A stretch of DNA of 64,000 nucleotides from Bradyrhizobium prioriisuperbiae (GCF_032397745.1 NZ_CP135921.1:4824501-4888500); one strand, 5' to 3'. Counted from the first letter of the stretch, positions 42,978-50,989 are shown. The notes: a model not told the origin generated them from the sequence alone. Made by a program: numbers and translations.

Positions 42978-43231
42978 AGTTTTCAGTATACGGGATGCTT
43001 CCCATCCGAGAACGCTACTGCCGCCTGCCGGTTCCATTTGCCGGTCATCCGCTACCGCGGGCTGTCGTGAAGCAACCGGCGCGGTAGGATGATCGGGGAA
43101 CAAATGGCCGATAACCGTGTTTCCTTAGGTTAAGACGCGAAACGCATTGCAGGGAAGAACCGCTACATTAGGTGTAGCTCGCGGAGAGGGCCCGGGCCAG
43201 GGCTTCCGGACTTGGGCTCAGCGAGTATTCC

Positions 43232-43417
43232 ATGGCGCACTCGTTTCACAACGCTGACAAGGCCACCCACCGCAAGGTGATGCTGGTCGGCGCGTTGTTT
43301 TGCGTGGCCTTCGTGGCCGTCAGCTTTTTTCTCAAGCCGCAGCCCGAAAGCGACCGCGTCCTGGTCAAGGCGGACCGGCTGGTGAAAACAGCGGGACAAC
43401 CGCAGCCGGCGAACTAA
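43232..43417 (+). CDS. Small single-span membrane protein
   Basis: A 61-residue product: N-terminal MAHSFHNADKATHRK, one membrane helix (VMLVGALFCVAFVAVSFFLK), then a short charged tail. No family known to me; tiny anchors of this kind are numerous in the order. It lies after the truncated corA, divergent from it. Confidence 0.5.
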   Translation: MAHSFHNADKATHRKVMLVGALFCVAFVAVSFFLKPQPESDRVLVKADRLVKTAGQPQPAN

Positions 43418-43477
43418 AGCTCAGTTCATCCGGCCGCGGTCACGAAAATTGGTCAGCTCGTCTCAGCTCTGCTGTCC

Positions 43478-43657
43478 TCAACAGCGCGCAACTGCGTCGA
43501 ATTGAATGATCTTCTCCCGCATCGGCCTTGTTTCGATGCGCCGGGACACTTCGAGGCTCACCATCGACAACAGCAAGATGAGCATCTCGTCGCCAGCGGC
43601 CAACACCAGGCACTGATCGATCTGCGCACTCAGCTTTTCAAGCTTCTTCATAGCCAT
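43478..43657 (-). CDS. 59-residue helical protein
   Basis: ATG at 43657 is preceded by GAGAGGGGA, a good ribosome-binding site. The product starts MAMKKLEKLSAQIDQCLVLA and continues DEMLILLLSMVSLEVSRR, two amphipathic helices with a Cys in the first. The layout (short helix, Cys-Leu, hydrophobic helix ending in charged residues) resembles the 63-residue protein encoded at 49561. Function unknown. Confidence 0.5.
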   Translation of the reverse strand: MAMKKLEKLSAQIDQCLVLAAGDEMLILLLSMVSLEVSRRIETRPMREKIIQFDAVARC

Positions 43658-43881
43658 TCCCCTCTCTGTTTTTTTGTGATGACTGCGATTTTTTTTGTTT
43701 TGACCCGAGGATGACGCGTCGTGATTACCGGGGGCTACTCCCCGGGTGCACCTGACCCGGTCGATCCGACGCTATCGGCACAGGTTGCAATGGATGCTGA
43801 CGCTGCAAACGCTGCAGGCGTCCATGAAATTACGCCGACGCAACGCGAAATGATGGCGGGGCTGATAAGCCCGAATCACTG

Positions 43882-43902
43882 ACACTTGTACTATACAGGT
43901 GT
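43882..43902. promoter_or_regulatory. Inverted repeat, operator-like
   Basis: ACACTTGTA-CTA-TACAGGTGT, arms matching at eight of nine positions. No adjacent regulator gene; possible promoter element for the minus-strand 59-residue gene or an unrecognised transcript. Confidence 0.5.
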
Positions 43903-43952
43903 CCAAATCAGAGGTGATTCGCGCCTGTAAGGAAAGAACACTTTTGCACCTG

Positions 43953-43972
43953 ATCCAACCAAATGGTTGGAT
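43953..43972. promoter_or_regulatory. Palindrome sharing its core with 49496-49513
   Basis: ATCCAACC-AAAT-GGTTGGAT, perfect arms. The 15-base core CAACCAAATGGTTGG matches CAACCAACTGGTTGG at 49496-49510 at 14 positions, so both may be bound by the same regulator. Confidence 0.6.
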
Positions 43973-44183
43973 ACCGGATGTGGTGCGGCGCAGCTCTCCA
44001 GTTCGAGCGAAGCTGTCTCCCACGTCGCGGACGCAGGCTCATCGCCGCATTTTCCGGGCGCCGGAACTGCTCAATGACGAACTCAAGACCGACACCGTGA
44101 TCAGCGTCGCCTGATGGGCCGGTGGTTGAGGCAACGCAAGACAGCGGAGCGGCGAGCTTAGGCTTTGTTGATCGCTCAAGGAT

Positions 44184-44261
44184 GTAGCCCGGATGACCGG
44201 AGCGATATCCGGGAGCGGTGATCGTGCAGGACCCGGGTATCGCTACGCTCACCCGGGCTAC
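44184..44261. repeat. Family-B palindromic repeat, copy 2
   Basis: GTAGCCCGGATGACCGGAGC, GATATCCGGG on the left; CCCGGGTATCGC, GCTCACCCGGGCTAC on the right. Same build as 16027-16110. Confidence 0.75.
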
Positions 44262-44274
44262 TTGTTCGTCTGTT

Positions 44275-44943
44275 CTACGCGCCGATCCGCATCGACAGTT
44301 CGACGTCTTCGGCGAACGGCGTCGACATGTAGCCGTTTGCCGGCACGCGCACGCGCGCCAGATAGTCGGGGCTGTACTCGGCGTTGTCGGCAATGATGAA
44401 CGCGCCAGGCTTCAGCCGGCTCTCCAGCAGGCTCAGGATCTCGGGATAGAGCGCCTTGGCGCCGTCGAGCAGCACGAGGTCGATGGCGTCGGGAAGATCG
44501 ACACTCAGGGTCTTCAGCGCGTCGCCCTCGCGGATCTCCACCAGGTCGATCAGACCGGCTGACGTCAGATGATCGCGGGCACGCGCCACCTTGGATGGCT
44601 CGAACTCGCTGGTGATCAGGCAGCCGCCGCCATTGTCGCGCAGCGCCGCGGCGAGATGCAGGGTCGAGATGCCGAATGACGTTCCGAACTCGACGATCGT
44701 TCTTGCCTTGGTGCTTCGTGCCAGCATGTAGAGCAGCGCGCCGGTCTCGCGGGAGACGGCGAGCGGGAAATCCTTCAGGCGGCCGTAGAAGTCGCGGTAG
44801 TCGGTCTTGCTCCGCATCAGGCGTTCATGCTCCTCGCGCGGGATGGCGGCCAGTGCGGGGTTCGTCATCGGCGACAGCGCTGCGGCTTCGCCGAACAGGC
44901 GATCCAGCAGCGGTGCGAGCGGGGCGGTGGTCAGGGTGGTCAT
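44275..44943 (-). CDS. SAM-dependent O-methyltransferase (class I, family-3-like)
   Basis: A 222-residue enzyme: VSRETGALLYMLARSTKART, then the SAM loop IVEFGTSFGISTLHLAAAL (about residues 83-101), ITSEFEPSKVARARDHL for ribose binding, and IDLVLLDGAKALYPEILSLL with FIIADNAEYS as the metal/active-site end. Similar to catechol O-methyltransferase-like proteins. Divergent from a TetR regulator with a small palindrome between them, suggesting induction by the substrate. Confidence 0.85.
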   Translation of the reverse strand: MTTLTTAPLAPLLDRLFGEAAALSPMTNPALAAIPREEHERLMRSKTDYRDFYGRLKDFPLAVSRETGALLYMLARSTKARTIVEFGTSFGISTLHLAAALRDNGGGCLITSEFEPSKVARARDHLTSAGLIDLVEIREGDALKTLSVDLPDAIDLVLLDGAKALYPEILSLLESRLKPGAFIIADNAEYSPDYLARVRVPANGYMSTPFAEDVELSMRIGA

Positions 44944-44993
44944 GGGGTGTCTCCAGTCCTCAGGTGAGCGCGTTGTTGCGTTGAAACGGAAAT

Positions 44994-45006
44994 ACGATTA
45001 ATTCGT
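44994..45006. promoter_or_regulatory. Small palindrome in the methyltransferase-TetR promoter
   Basis: ACGA-TTAAT-TCGT, perfect arms, between the divergent starts of the O-methyltransferase and TetR genes. Likely part of the TetR operator. Confidence 0.5.
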
Positions 45007-45038
45007 CATGTTTCCAATTCGCATTGCTGGGACGCGCC

Positions 45039-45704
45039 ATGCCCGATCGCCGAAGCTCTTCAATTTCCTCGCGAAAGCAGCCCCAGCAGGCCCGCTCGGC
45101 GGATCTCGTTGCCGCGGTTTTGCAGGCTGCTGTTCAGGTTTTGGCGAAGGAAGGCGCGCCGCGTTTCACCATGGCGCGGGTGGCCGAGAAGGCCGGCGTC
45201 AGTGTCGGATCGCTGTATCAGTACTTCCCGAACAAGGCGGCGATCCTGTTCCGGCTCCAGAGCGACGAATGGCGGCAGACCGGCGACCTGCTGCGCAGCA
45301 TCCTCGAGGACGGCCGGCGGCCGCCGCTCGAGCGGCTGCGCGCGCTGGTTCACGCCTTCATCCGCTCGGAGTGTGATGAGGCCGAGGTGCGTGTCGCCCT
45401 CGATGATGCCGCGCCGCTCTATCGCGACGCGCCAGAGGCACAGGAGGCGAAGGCGTCGGGAGATGGCATCGTCCAGGTCTTCATGCGCGAGGCGCTGCCC
45501 AAGGCCCCGGACGCGACACGCGAACTCGCCGGCGACCTCATCATGACCACGCTCAGCGCGGTGGGAAAGCAGTTCTCGGAAACTCCGCGAACGCCGGCGG
45601 AGATCGAAGCCTATTCCGGCGCCATGGCGGACATGTTGTGCGCTTACCTCAGCCAGCTTGCGAATGAGCCGGCTTCATCATCGCTGGCAGCCAAAAGGTC
45701 TTGA
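45039..45704 (+). CDS. TetR-family transcriptional regulator
   Basis: A 221-residue repressor starting MPDRRSSSISSRKQPQQARS. The HTH is clear: ADLVAAVLQAAVQVLAKEGA, then RFTMARVAEKAGVSVGSLYQ, YFPNKAAILFRLQ. The C-terminal ligand domain spans residues 75-215. The divergent O-methyltransferase is the probable target. It ends in a helix AMADMLCAYLSQL followed by a short tail. Confidence 0.88.
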   Translation: MPDRRSSSISSRKQPQQARSADLVAAVLQAAVQVLAKEGAPRFTMARVAEKAGVSVGSLYQYFPNKAAILFRLQSDEWRQTGDLLRSILEDGRRPPLERLRALVHAFIRSECDEAEVRVALDDAAPLYRDAPEAQEAKASGDGIVQVFMREALPKAPDATRELAGDLIMTTLSAVGKQFSETPRTPAEIEAYSGAMADMLCAYLSQLANEPASSSLAAKRS

Positions 45705-45762
45705 GCTCGCTTTTAGCTATGCGACGCAGATGCGTGGTGAGTAACGGCGGATGACGCTTGCG

Positions 45763-46323
45763 CTAATCCGCCCGAGCCTGGCTCCGAACCTTGCCAAACC
45801 ACATGCGCCGCAGCAGATGATCGCGGCGAACGAACTGGTGATGAAGCGCGGCTCCGGCGTGAAACACCACCAGCGCCAGCAGCAGCCGCGCGCCGATGCC
45901 GTGCGGCAGCCGGGGCGGGTAGCTCCAGAAGTCCGGCAGCCGTGCGCCGTCTCCGCCAAAAATAATGGGCGCCGCGCCGCTCAGCACCATCATGCCGATT
46001 CCACTCGCGATCATGGCGAGGATGACGACGTAGAGAAGGAGATGCACCGCCTGCGCCGTGCGCTGCTGCCAGCGTGGTGATCCAGCCACCGGAGCGGGCT
46101 TGCGATCGACGCCCCACCACCAGCCGATCCGCAGCGCCGTCAAGGCGAGCACGGCGATGGCGATCGGCACATGGAGGCGCAGAATGGCTGCCTTCGCGAT
46201 CGGATCGATGGTATTGGCTGCGCGAAATCCCGACACGACGAGGATGACGATCAGGAGCGCGCTCAGCCAGTGTATCGAGACCACCACGGCCCCGTAGCGA
46301 TCCCTGCTGTCCTTCAGGTCCAT
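45763..46323 (-). CDS. Cytochrome b561-family membrane protein
   Basis: A 186-residue protein with four membrane spans and the His residues expected for two b-type hemes: SIHWLSALLIVILVVSGF, LRLHVPIAIAVLALTALRIG, TAQAVHLLLYVVILAMIASG and ARLLLALVVFHAGAALHHQF. It probably moves electrons from quinol or superoxide across the inner membrane. The start MDLKDSRDRYG was chosen as in relatives. It is 32 bases downstream of a monooxygenase-like gene in the same unit, which a divergent MarR protein probably represses. Confidence 0.85.
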   Translation of the reverse strand: MDLKDSRDRYGAVVVSIHWLSALLIVILVVSGFRAANTIDPIAKAAILRLHVPIAIAVLALTALRIGWWWGVDRKPAPVAGSPRWQQRTAQAVHLLLYVVILAMIASGIGMMVLSGAAPIIFGGDGARLPDFWSYPPRLPHGIGARLLLALVVFHAGAALHHQFVRRDHLLRRMWFGKVRSQARAD

Positions 46324-46355
46324 TGCCGGTCTCCTCCGAATGCGGGTGTGCCGCG

Positions 46356-46724
46356 TTACGCGACGCAGATGCCTGGCACCGCGACGGTCTGGAACAGATG
46401 CGGGGAGGCGACGGCGGACGAGGGATAAGCCCCGATCTTCGCCCTGAACTCCGGATGGGTGAATGCGGCCCGGAAGGCGGCGCTGGATTCCCACACCGCG
46501 TAGTTCAGGTAGGTCGGGCTCTCTCCAACAGCGCGGTGCAACTGGGTCGAGATGAAGCCCGGCTGCTGCTTCATGAAGGCGGCATCGTCCTGCCAGACCC
46601 GCAGGAAGATCTGCTCGTCGTCCCTGTCGAGGGTGAAGACATTCACCAGCACGAGAGGGCCGGTATCGATGGCGATCTGGCGGTCGATCGGGAAGGCCGG
46701 ATCCAGTGGACGCATCTGCGGCAT
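46356..46724 (-). CDS. Antibiotic-biosynthesis-monooxygenase (ABM) domain protein
   Basis: A 122-residue ferredoxin-like ABM protein: TGPLVLVNVFTLDRDDEQIF, then FMKQQPGFISTQLHRAVGES with YLNYAVWESSAAFRAAFTHP. Members degrade quinones or small aromatic compounds, or detoxify reactive species, without cofactors. With the cytochrome b561 gene behind it and a MarR operator pair in front, it forms a small, probably stress-inducible redox unit. Confidence 0.82.
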   Translation of the reverse strand: MPQMRPLDPAFPIDRQIAIDTGPLVLVNVFTLDRDDEQIFLRVWQDDAAFMKQQPGFISTQLHRAVGESPTYLNYAVWESSAAFRAAFTHPEFRAKIGAYPSSAVASPHLFQTVAVPGICVA

Positions 46725-46745
46725 GGGAGACTTCCTTCAATTTGG

Positions 46746-46802
46746 TGTCATGATGTCAATATGGTATGGTTAGGACATATTAGATTGACATCATGATGTC
46801 AA
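46746..46802. promoter_or_regulatory. Paired MarR operators
   Basis: TTGACATCATGATGTCAA (46785-46802) is a perfect 18-base palindrome; TGTCATGATGTCAAT (46746-46760) repeats most of it. They lie between the divergent ABM and MarR starts, 20 and 22 bases from the respective genes. Confidence 0.85.
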
Positions 46803-46821
46803 TATAGCCACAGGATTACAA

Positions 46822-47298
46822 ATGCGTCATACCAAGCGAACGCCCGCCGGGGAGGCCCTGACCGACCTCATTCTCGATCTGTTCCGGCTCAACAACCGCT
46901 TCCTAACCGCAGGCGACAGGCTGGTCGCCGACCTCGGCCTGACCAGCGCCCGCTGGCAGATCCTCGGCGCCATCGTGAACGCCGAGCGACCGCAGCCGGT
47001 CGCGTGGCTCGCGCGCGACCTCGGCGCCAACCGCCAGAACGTGCAGCGGATCGTCAACGATCTGCACCAGGAGGGGCTCGTTGCCTTCGAGGTCAACCCG
47101 CATCACCGGCGGGCTCAGCTTGTCGTTCTCACCGACAAGGGACGACAGACCTACGAAGCGACGTCGCGCCTGCAGGCGCCCTGGGTCAATTATTTCGCCG
47201 ACGGGATCGCGACCAAGGACATCAAGACGATGCACCGCGTCATGACGATGCTGCGCAAGAAACTGGAGGCCGACGGCAGTGCGGAGGAGGAGGCCTGA
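46822..47298 (+). CDS. MarR-family transcriptional regulator
   Basis: The product is 158 residues. The winged helix is RPQPVAWLARDLGANRQNVQ, then RIVNDLHQEGLVAFEVNPHH, RRAQLVVLTDKG. The N-terminal helix begins LTDLILDLFRLNNRFLTAGD. There is no obvious sensing Cys. It is divergent from the ABM-cytochrome b561 unit and flanked by two copies of its probable operator, so it most likely represses both directions until an aromatic ligand binds (inference). Confidence 0.88.
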   Translation: MRHTKRTPAGEALTDLILDLFRLNNRFLTAGDRLVADLGLTSARWQILGAIVNAERPQPVAWLARDLGANRQNVQRIVNDLHQEGLVAFEVNPHHRRAQLVVLTDKGRQTYEATSRLQAPWVNYFADGIATKDIKTMHRVMTMLRKKLEADGSAEEEA

Positions 47299-47318
47299 CG
47301 GGAAGAGTGATCTCTGAG

Positions 47319-47691
47319 CTAAAGCTGGGCTTCGATCGCGGCCTTGTCGATGACCGACCAGACCCGGACGATGCGCTGGTCGCGAAACTCATAGAACACG
47401 TGTTCCGTAAACGAGACGCGCCTGCCGTTGACCGGAACGCCGAACAGAATTCCGGTGGGCGTGCAGTCGAAGCGCAGGCGGCTTGCGATGCGCGGCGGCT
47501 CGCAGATCAGCAGGTGGATATCGAAATGCAGATCCGGGATCGCCCGAAAATCCCCCTCCTGACAGCCCAATCCGTTTGCCGTTGTAGTCAGCTTCCTCGT
47601 GAACGAACTGCGCCAGATTTTGCCAGTCCTGTTTGTTCAGGCAGGCGATGTAGCCGCGGTAGATGTCGGAGAGGTCGGCTATCGCCATGGC
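47319..47691 (-). pseudogene. SnoaL-like ester cyclase, frameshifted by a small deletion
   Basis: The first half, from ATG at 47691, reads MAIADLSDIYRGYIACLNKQ and on to DYNGKRIGLSG. The expected continuation lies in another frame: QEGDFRAIPDLHFDIHLLIC through RLRFDCTPTGILFGVPVNGR and FYEFRDQRIVRVWSVIDKAA. The change falls at about 47551-47565. The loop between them is shorter than in relatives, so a deletion of a length not divisible by three removed it. It follows the MarR gene convergently. Confidence 0.8.
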
Positions 47692-47913
47692 AATTGCTCT
47701 CGTTTTTCTCGAAGGCTCGCCTGCACAAAATAGGTTGACGTGGACATTCTGCAATCGGGGTTAAAAGGGATGCATCAGCGAATTCTTGCTTGTCATCCCT
47801 GTCAATCTCGATGGTCAGAGTTGCCGAAGCATCCTCTGTGCCGTGATCCGATGGCACGATAACATGGGCTATCCGAAACCGGTCAACACACCTGTCAACA
47901 GTAAGGGGCGTCC

Positions 47914-48723
47914 ATGAAACGCAATCATTCCGGGGATCTTCATGCGTCCTACACCATCGGCGCGTTGACGGTGACGTCATTGCGTGACGGCTACGTCGAT
48001 ATGCCGGTCACACGATTGCGCCAGCCCGGCGACAAAACATTCGACGACGGTCCGCCGCCGCAGCTGCGGCTTGTCGGCGGGCAACTGAGGCTCTCGGTCA
48101 ACGCCTTCGCGATTGACGATGGGGCCGACGTCGCGTTGATCGATACGGGAGCGTCGAATGCCTGGCACCCGACCATGGGTCGGCTTCCGCAAGCGTTGCT
48201 GGAAGCGAACATAGCCGTCGACAGGATTCGGACCGTCATCTTTACCCACACCCACCTCGATCATATTCAGGGCCTGATCCTTCCCAGTGGCGAGGACGCA
48301 TTCCCGCGACTGTCGCGTCTGTTCGTTCCCTGGGAGGAACGCGATCTGTTCCGCGCCGAGGCAAGGCTTCAGCGCTTTCATGACCGCGCCGAGACATTCG
48401 AGGGCGGGCAACGCATCGGCGCCAGTATCGAGGCGATCGCTGCTCACGGCCACGAAGTCGGGCACAGCTGTTTTCGCGTCACCAGTGGAGATGAAGGCGT
48501 CGTGGTTTGGGGGGACATCGTGCATGTCCCGTCGCTCCAGTTCGCGCGGCCGGAGATCGCCTGGGAGTTCGATGACGATCAGGAGCAGGCGCGTGCGAGC
48601 CGGTTGCGGATCATGGCGCTGGCCGCCGACAACGGATACGCCGTTGCGGGCGCGCATCTTGATTCACCGGGTGTTGGCCTCATCACCCGTGCGGGAACCG
48701 GCTTTCAATTCGATCCTCTGTAA
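47914..48723 (+). CDS. MBL-fold metallo-hydrolase
   Basis: A 269-residue protein with the zinc-binding signature FTHTHLDHIQGL (about residue 110), ADVALIDTGASNAWHP before it, AHGHEVGHSCFRV and VWGDIVHVPSLQ after it, and the last ligand in AVAGAHLDSPG. Relatives include lactonases and quorum-quenching-type enzymes of the AttM/AiiB branch, but the substrate is not determined. AGGGG upstream supports the ATG. It stands alone. Confidence 0.88.
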   Translation: MKRNHSGDLHASYTIGALTVTSLRDGYVDMPVTRLRQPGDKTFDDGPPPQLRLVGGQLRLSVNAFAIDDGADVALIDTGASNAWHPTMGRLPQALLEANIAVDRIRTVIFTHTHLDHIQGLILPSGEDAFPRLSRLFVPWEERDLFRAEARLQRFHDRAETFEGGQRIGASIEAIAAHGHEVGHSCFRVTSGDEGVVVWGDIVHVPSLQFARPEIAWEFDDDQEQARASRLRIMALAADNGYAVAGAHLDSPGVGLITRAGTGFQFDPL

Positions 48724-48885
48724 TCGAGCGGCGGGCGAAGCCCGGATCTGTCGCGCTGTTTGCTGTGCTGCTCGCTGATCGCTGCCTGGGAACCGGAAGG
48801 AACTCGGGAACCGGGCCGCGTCCCTCGGAACGTTCGCCGATTTCCCTGGTTGGCTTTCTGATGTTCATAAAGGACGGAGGACACC

Positions 48886-49152
48886 ATGAAGCGGATTGGT
48901 CTGGCGATCGTCGCCGCTGCCGGCGTAATGGGTGTGATGGGCACCGCGGCACAGGCGCAGAGTGTGGAAATCGGCGTGCCCGGCGTGCGGGTCGACAGCG
49001 GTTATGGCCATCGTGATCGCGATTGGGATCGCGACCGCGGCTGGCGCCGCAGCTACAATTCCGACCGCGACGATGCCGTCGTGGTCCGGCGCCATCGCGA
49101 CCGCGACTTTGATCGTCCGCGCCGCAAGGTCATCATCGAGCGCGACGACTGA
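48886..49152 (+). CDS. Exported Asp/Arg-rich small protein
   Basis: An 88-residue protein with a signal peptide (IGLAIVAAAGVMGVMGTAAQ, cleavage after AQA). The mature part is extremely rich in Arg and Asp with repeated His-Arg-Asp-Arg-Asp, ending RRKVIIERDD. GGAGGAC lies 6 bases before the ATG. Similar short, highly charged exported proteins occur widely in Bradyrhizobium-like genomes; no function known. Confidence 0.65.
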   Translation: MKRIGLAIVAAAGVMGVMGTAAQAQSVEIGVPGVRVDSGYGHRDRDWDRDRGWRRSYNSDRDDAVVVRRHRDRDFDRPRRKVIIERDD

Positions 49153-49268
49153 GCAGGGACTGGCTCGCGAGGGCCGATCTCACGTCACCTGACGGACAAT
49201 GAGGCTGCATGCGAAAGCGTGCGGCCTTGTTGCGCGCGCGCAACCAAACGTGCGTCGCTAAACAAAAA

Positions 49269-49294
49269 AAGGCCGCGGGGTGAACCGCGGCCTT
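49269..49294 (-). terminator. Perfect stem-loop, A run on its left side
   Basis: AAGGCCGCGG (49269-49278) pairs with CCGCGGCCTT (49285-49294), preceded by seven A. Read on the minus strand this is a canonical terminator, yet the nearest minus-strand gene is over 1 kb away. On the plus strand the hairpin would still follow the exported Asp/Arg-rich gene but lacks a T run. Confidence 0.55.
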
Positions 49295-49495
49295 CCGGGA
49301 CAATATCAGTCAGTTAAGAAATGCTCCCACGCCCCCGGAGCCTTCAACCTAACCCAAAGCATGTTGCTCATCATCTAAAAAATTGTTTTTGCCGTCCGGA
49401 ACAAGGTTGAATGCGCGTTTTGTGATAATGGGGTCTCATTCAGCGCAAAAGCTCTGGAGTTTTGCTGAATCTTTACGGGTTTTTGGCAAGATTTA

Positions 49496-49513
49496 CAACC
49501 AACTGGTTGGTTG
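49496..49513. promoter_or_regulatory. Palindromic operator before the 63-residue gene
   Basis: CAACCAAC-TG-GTTGGTTG. The core CAACCAACTGGTTGG matches the palindrome at 43956-43970 at 14 of 15 bases. It lies 47 bases before the ATG. Confidence 0.65.
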
Positions 49514-49560
49514 CGCGCCAGCCCGAATCGGCCAACTCTGTCTGGGCGACGGAGGAAGCG

Positions 49561-49752
49561 ATGACCAGCCAAGGTGAGGTGGCTGCGTATGTAGCCACCA
49601 CGTGTCTTGAACTGCGGAAGATGGCGGCGAGCCCCGAACTGGGCCTCGATCTGCTGGTCCAGCTTCTCGACATGGCGGCCCTCGAGGCCGACAACGTTCG
49701 TGCGGCGGCCAAGGTTCCCGCAGGTTGCGTTGTTCCCTTGAAGCGTCCTTGA
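49561..49752 (+). CDS. 63-residue helical protein
   Basis: GGAGGAAG directly upstream decides the ATG at 49561 inside a longer frame. The product reads MTSQGEVAAYVATTCLELRK and then SPELGLDLLVQLLDMAALEA, two helices with a Cys in the first. Overall layout is like the 59-residue protein encoded at 43478-43657, and both lie near the same palindromic motif. Function unknown. Confidence 0.55.
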   Translation: MTSQGEVAAYVATTCLELRKMAASPELGLDLLVQLLDMAALEADNVRAAAKVPAGCVVPLKRP

Positions 49753-49999
49753 GCACTGGGCCCTTCCTGAGCCAACCGCGGCATGTCCGCGGCCAGTGTG
49801 TTCGGCGCGGATAAGCTGGCCCGCCTCAAATACAAGCGCGAGGCGCCGGGAATTCGGGCTGTGTGCACCGCAATGACGCTGGTGATGTGTGTGCCGCGGT
49901 GCAATTGTTCAGGGGGCACCGGCGCTGCGGTCTGGTGGAGACTCGCGCGATGTCTTTGGAAGCGTATGATCCGACGGGTCACGCTGCGGGAGAAACAAG

Positions 50000-50425
50000 A
50001 TGAAACGTTACGTCATGTTCGCGGTGCTGGGGCCGCTCCTGAGCGGGATCGTGCTGATGGTCGTGTCGAGTGTCAGTTCCGGCTATTGGTACAAACCGGA
50101 CTCCTCGCTGCTGAAATTCCTCTCGGTGCTCGGCTCGGCGCTGCCGATCTCCTACATGTTCGGGCTGCCGTCCGCGGTGCTGTTCGCGGCGGTGGACGAC
50201 ATCATCTGCCATATCCGCAGCATCGGACCGGTGGTGCGGATGGTGCTGGTCGGCGCATTCGCCTTCGTGGTGGCGATTGTGCTGTCGGGCACCACCGGCG
50301 GCAAGATCGAGATCGAGTACGGCCTCGCGGGTCTGGTGCCGGCGATGCTGCTGTCGTGGTGGGCGCATCGGGTCAGCCCGATCACACCGCCGGCCCCGCG
50401 CGGCGGTCACGTCACCGGACACTGA
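50000..50425 (+). CDS. Four-span inner-membrane protein (DUF5413-like)
   Basis: A 141-residue protein with four hydrophobic helices (FAVLGPLLSGIVLMVVSSVS; SALPISYMFGLPSAVLFAAV; VVRMVLVGAFAFVVAIVLSG; AGLVPAMLLSWWA) and short loops. DUF5413 is my best family guess, with no known function. GGGAG 10 bases upstream supports the start. Confidence 0.6.
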   Translation: MKRYVMFAVLGPLLSGIVLMVVSSVSSGYWYKPDSSLLKFLSVLGSALPISYMFGLPSAVLFAAVDDIICHIRSIGPVVRMVLVGAFAFVVAIVLSGTTGGKIEIEYGLAGLVPAMLLSWWAHRVSPITPPAPRGGHVTGH

Positions 50426-50539
50426 TCGGGTTCGGCCAATGCTGCTCAGCCGGCTGTCGGCCGCCGTCGATGAAAATCCGCCGGTGAGAAACGAGGCCTC
50501 GTCCGAGAGCACACGCACGCCGGTCAGAATGGTCGTGCC

Positions 50540-50989
50540 TTATCTCAGCGAGATGGCCAGGCCGCTCAGATCGGCATTGACCATTAGTCCCGTCTGCCGC
50601 CCGCTCATTTCCAGAACCGCGCCCTTTTCATTGGTCAGCACGATCACCTGCGCGCCACGGCCGATCGCTGCACCGGCGCCGCCGGCCGCGTAGACGCCTG
50701 CGACATCCGAGGCCCGGCTGATGTTGCTGACCCGGCCCGACCAATAGGTTTGCGATGCGCCGAACACCAGGCCCGCGCTTAGTCCGCCGATGGACAGCGG
50801 ATATTGCCGGCCGCGAAATGTCAGTGTGCCGCTGCCGCCAGAGGCGCCGATGAACCAGCCGCCCTTGAGCACCGAAATGCGGATCGTACCGCTATCGGCG
50901 TGGGCGACCGATGAGACGCCGGTGCATGCCAAGACAACGACAGCGGCAACAAGCGCCATGAAAGCAGCACGAAATCCGGATGAAGGCAT
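50540..50989 (-). CDS. Exported protein resembling EipA/DUF1134
   Basis: A 149-residue protein with a signal peptide (AAFMALVAAVVVLACTGVSS, cleavage near AHA) and a beta-rich, Gly-rich mature part. The segments are TIRISVLKGGWFIGASGGSG, PLSIGGLSAGLVFGASQTYW, AGVYAAGGAGAAIGRGAQVI and TNEKGAVLEMSGRQTGLMVN, ending LSGLAISLR. This pattern recalls the DUF1134 family to which the Brucella envelope-integrity protein EipA belongs. It may be a paralogue acting in the periplasm. Confidence 0.5.
   Translation of the reverse strand: MPSSGFRAAFMALVAAVVVLACTGVSSVAHADSGTIRISVLKGGWFIGASGGSGTLTFRGRQYPLSIGGLSAGLVFGASQTYWSGRVSNISRASDVAGVYAAGGAGAAIGRGAQVIVLTNEKGAVLEMSGRQTGLMVNADLSGLAISLR

Larger units (their letters stand above)
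43658..44274. other. Gene-poor interval with palindromes and a family-B repeat
   Basis: No frame here is convincing. A 71-codon plus-strand frame (43899-44114) is possible but poor. It holds two operator-like palindromes (43882-43902, 43953-43972) and a family-B repeat (44184-44261), annotated separately. Confidence 0.5.
49153..49560. other. Intergenic interval with a hairpin and a palindromic operator
   Basis: No gene in about 408 bases. Contains the stem-loop at 49269-49294 and the palindrome at 49496-49513; the stretch between them is AT-richer and likely promoter sequence of the 63-residue protein. Confidence 0.5.

Noticed and set aside
43899..44114. 71-codon plus-strand frame with a GTG start
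   Set aside because: Its start overlaps a palindrome, there is no ribosome-binding site and composition is unconvincing; left as intergenic.
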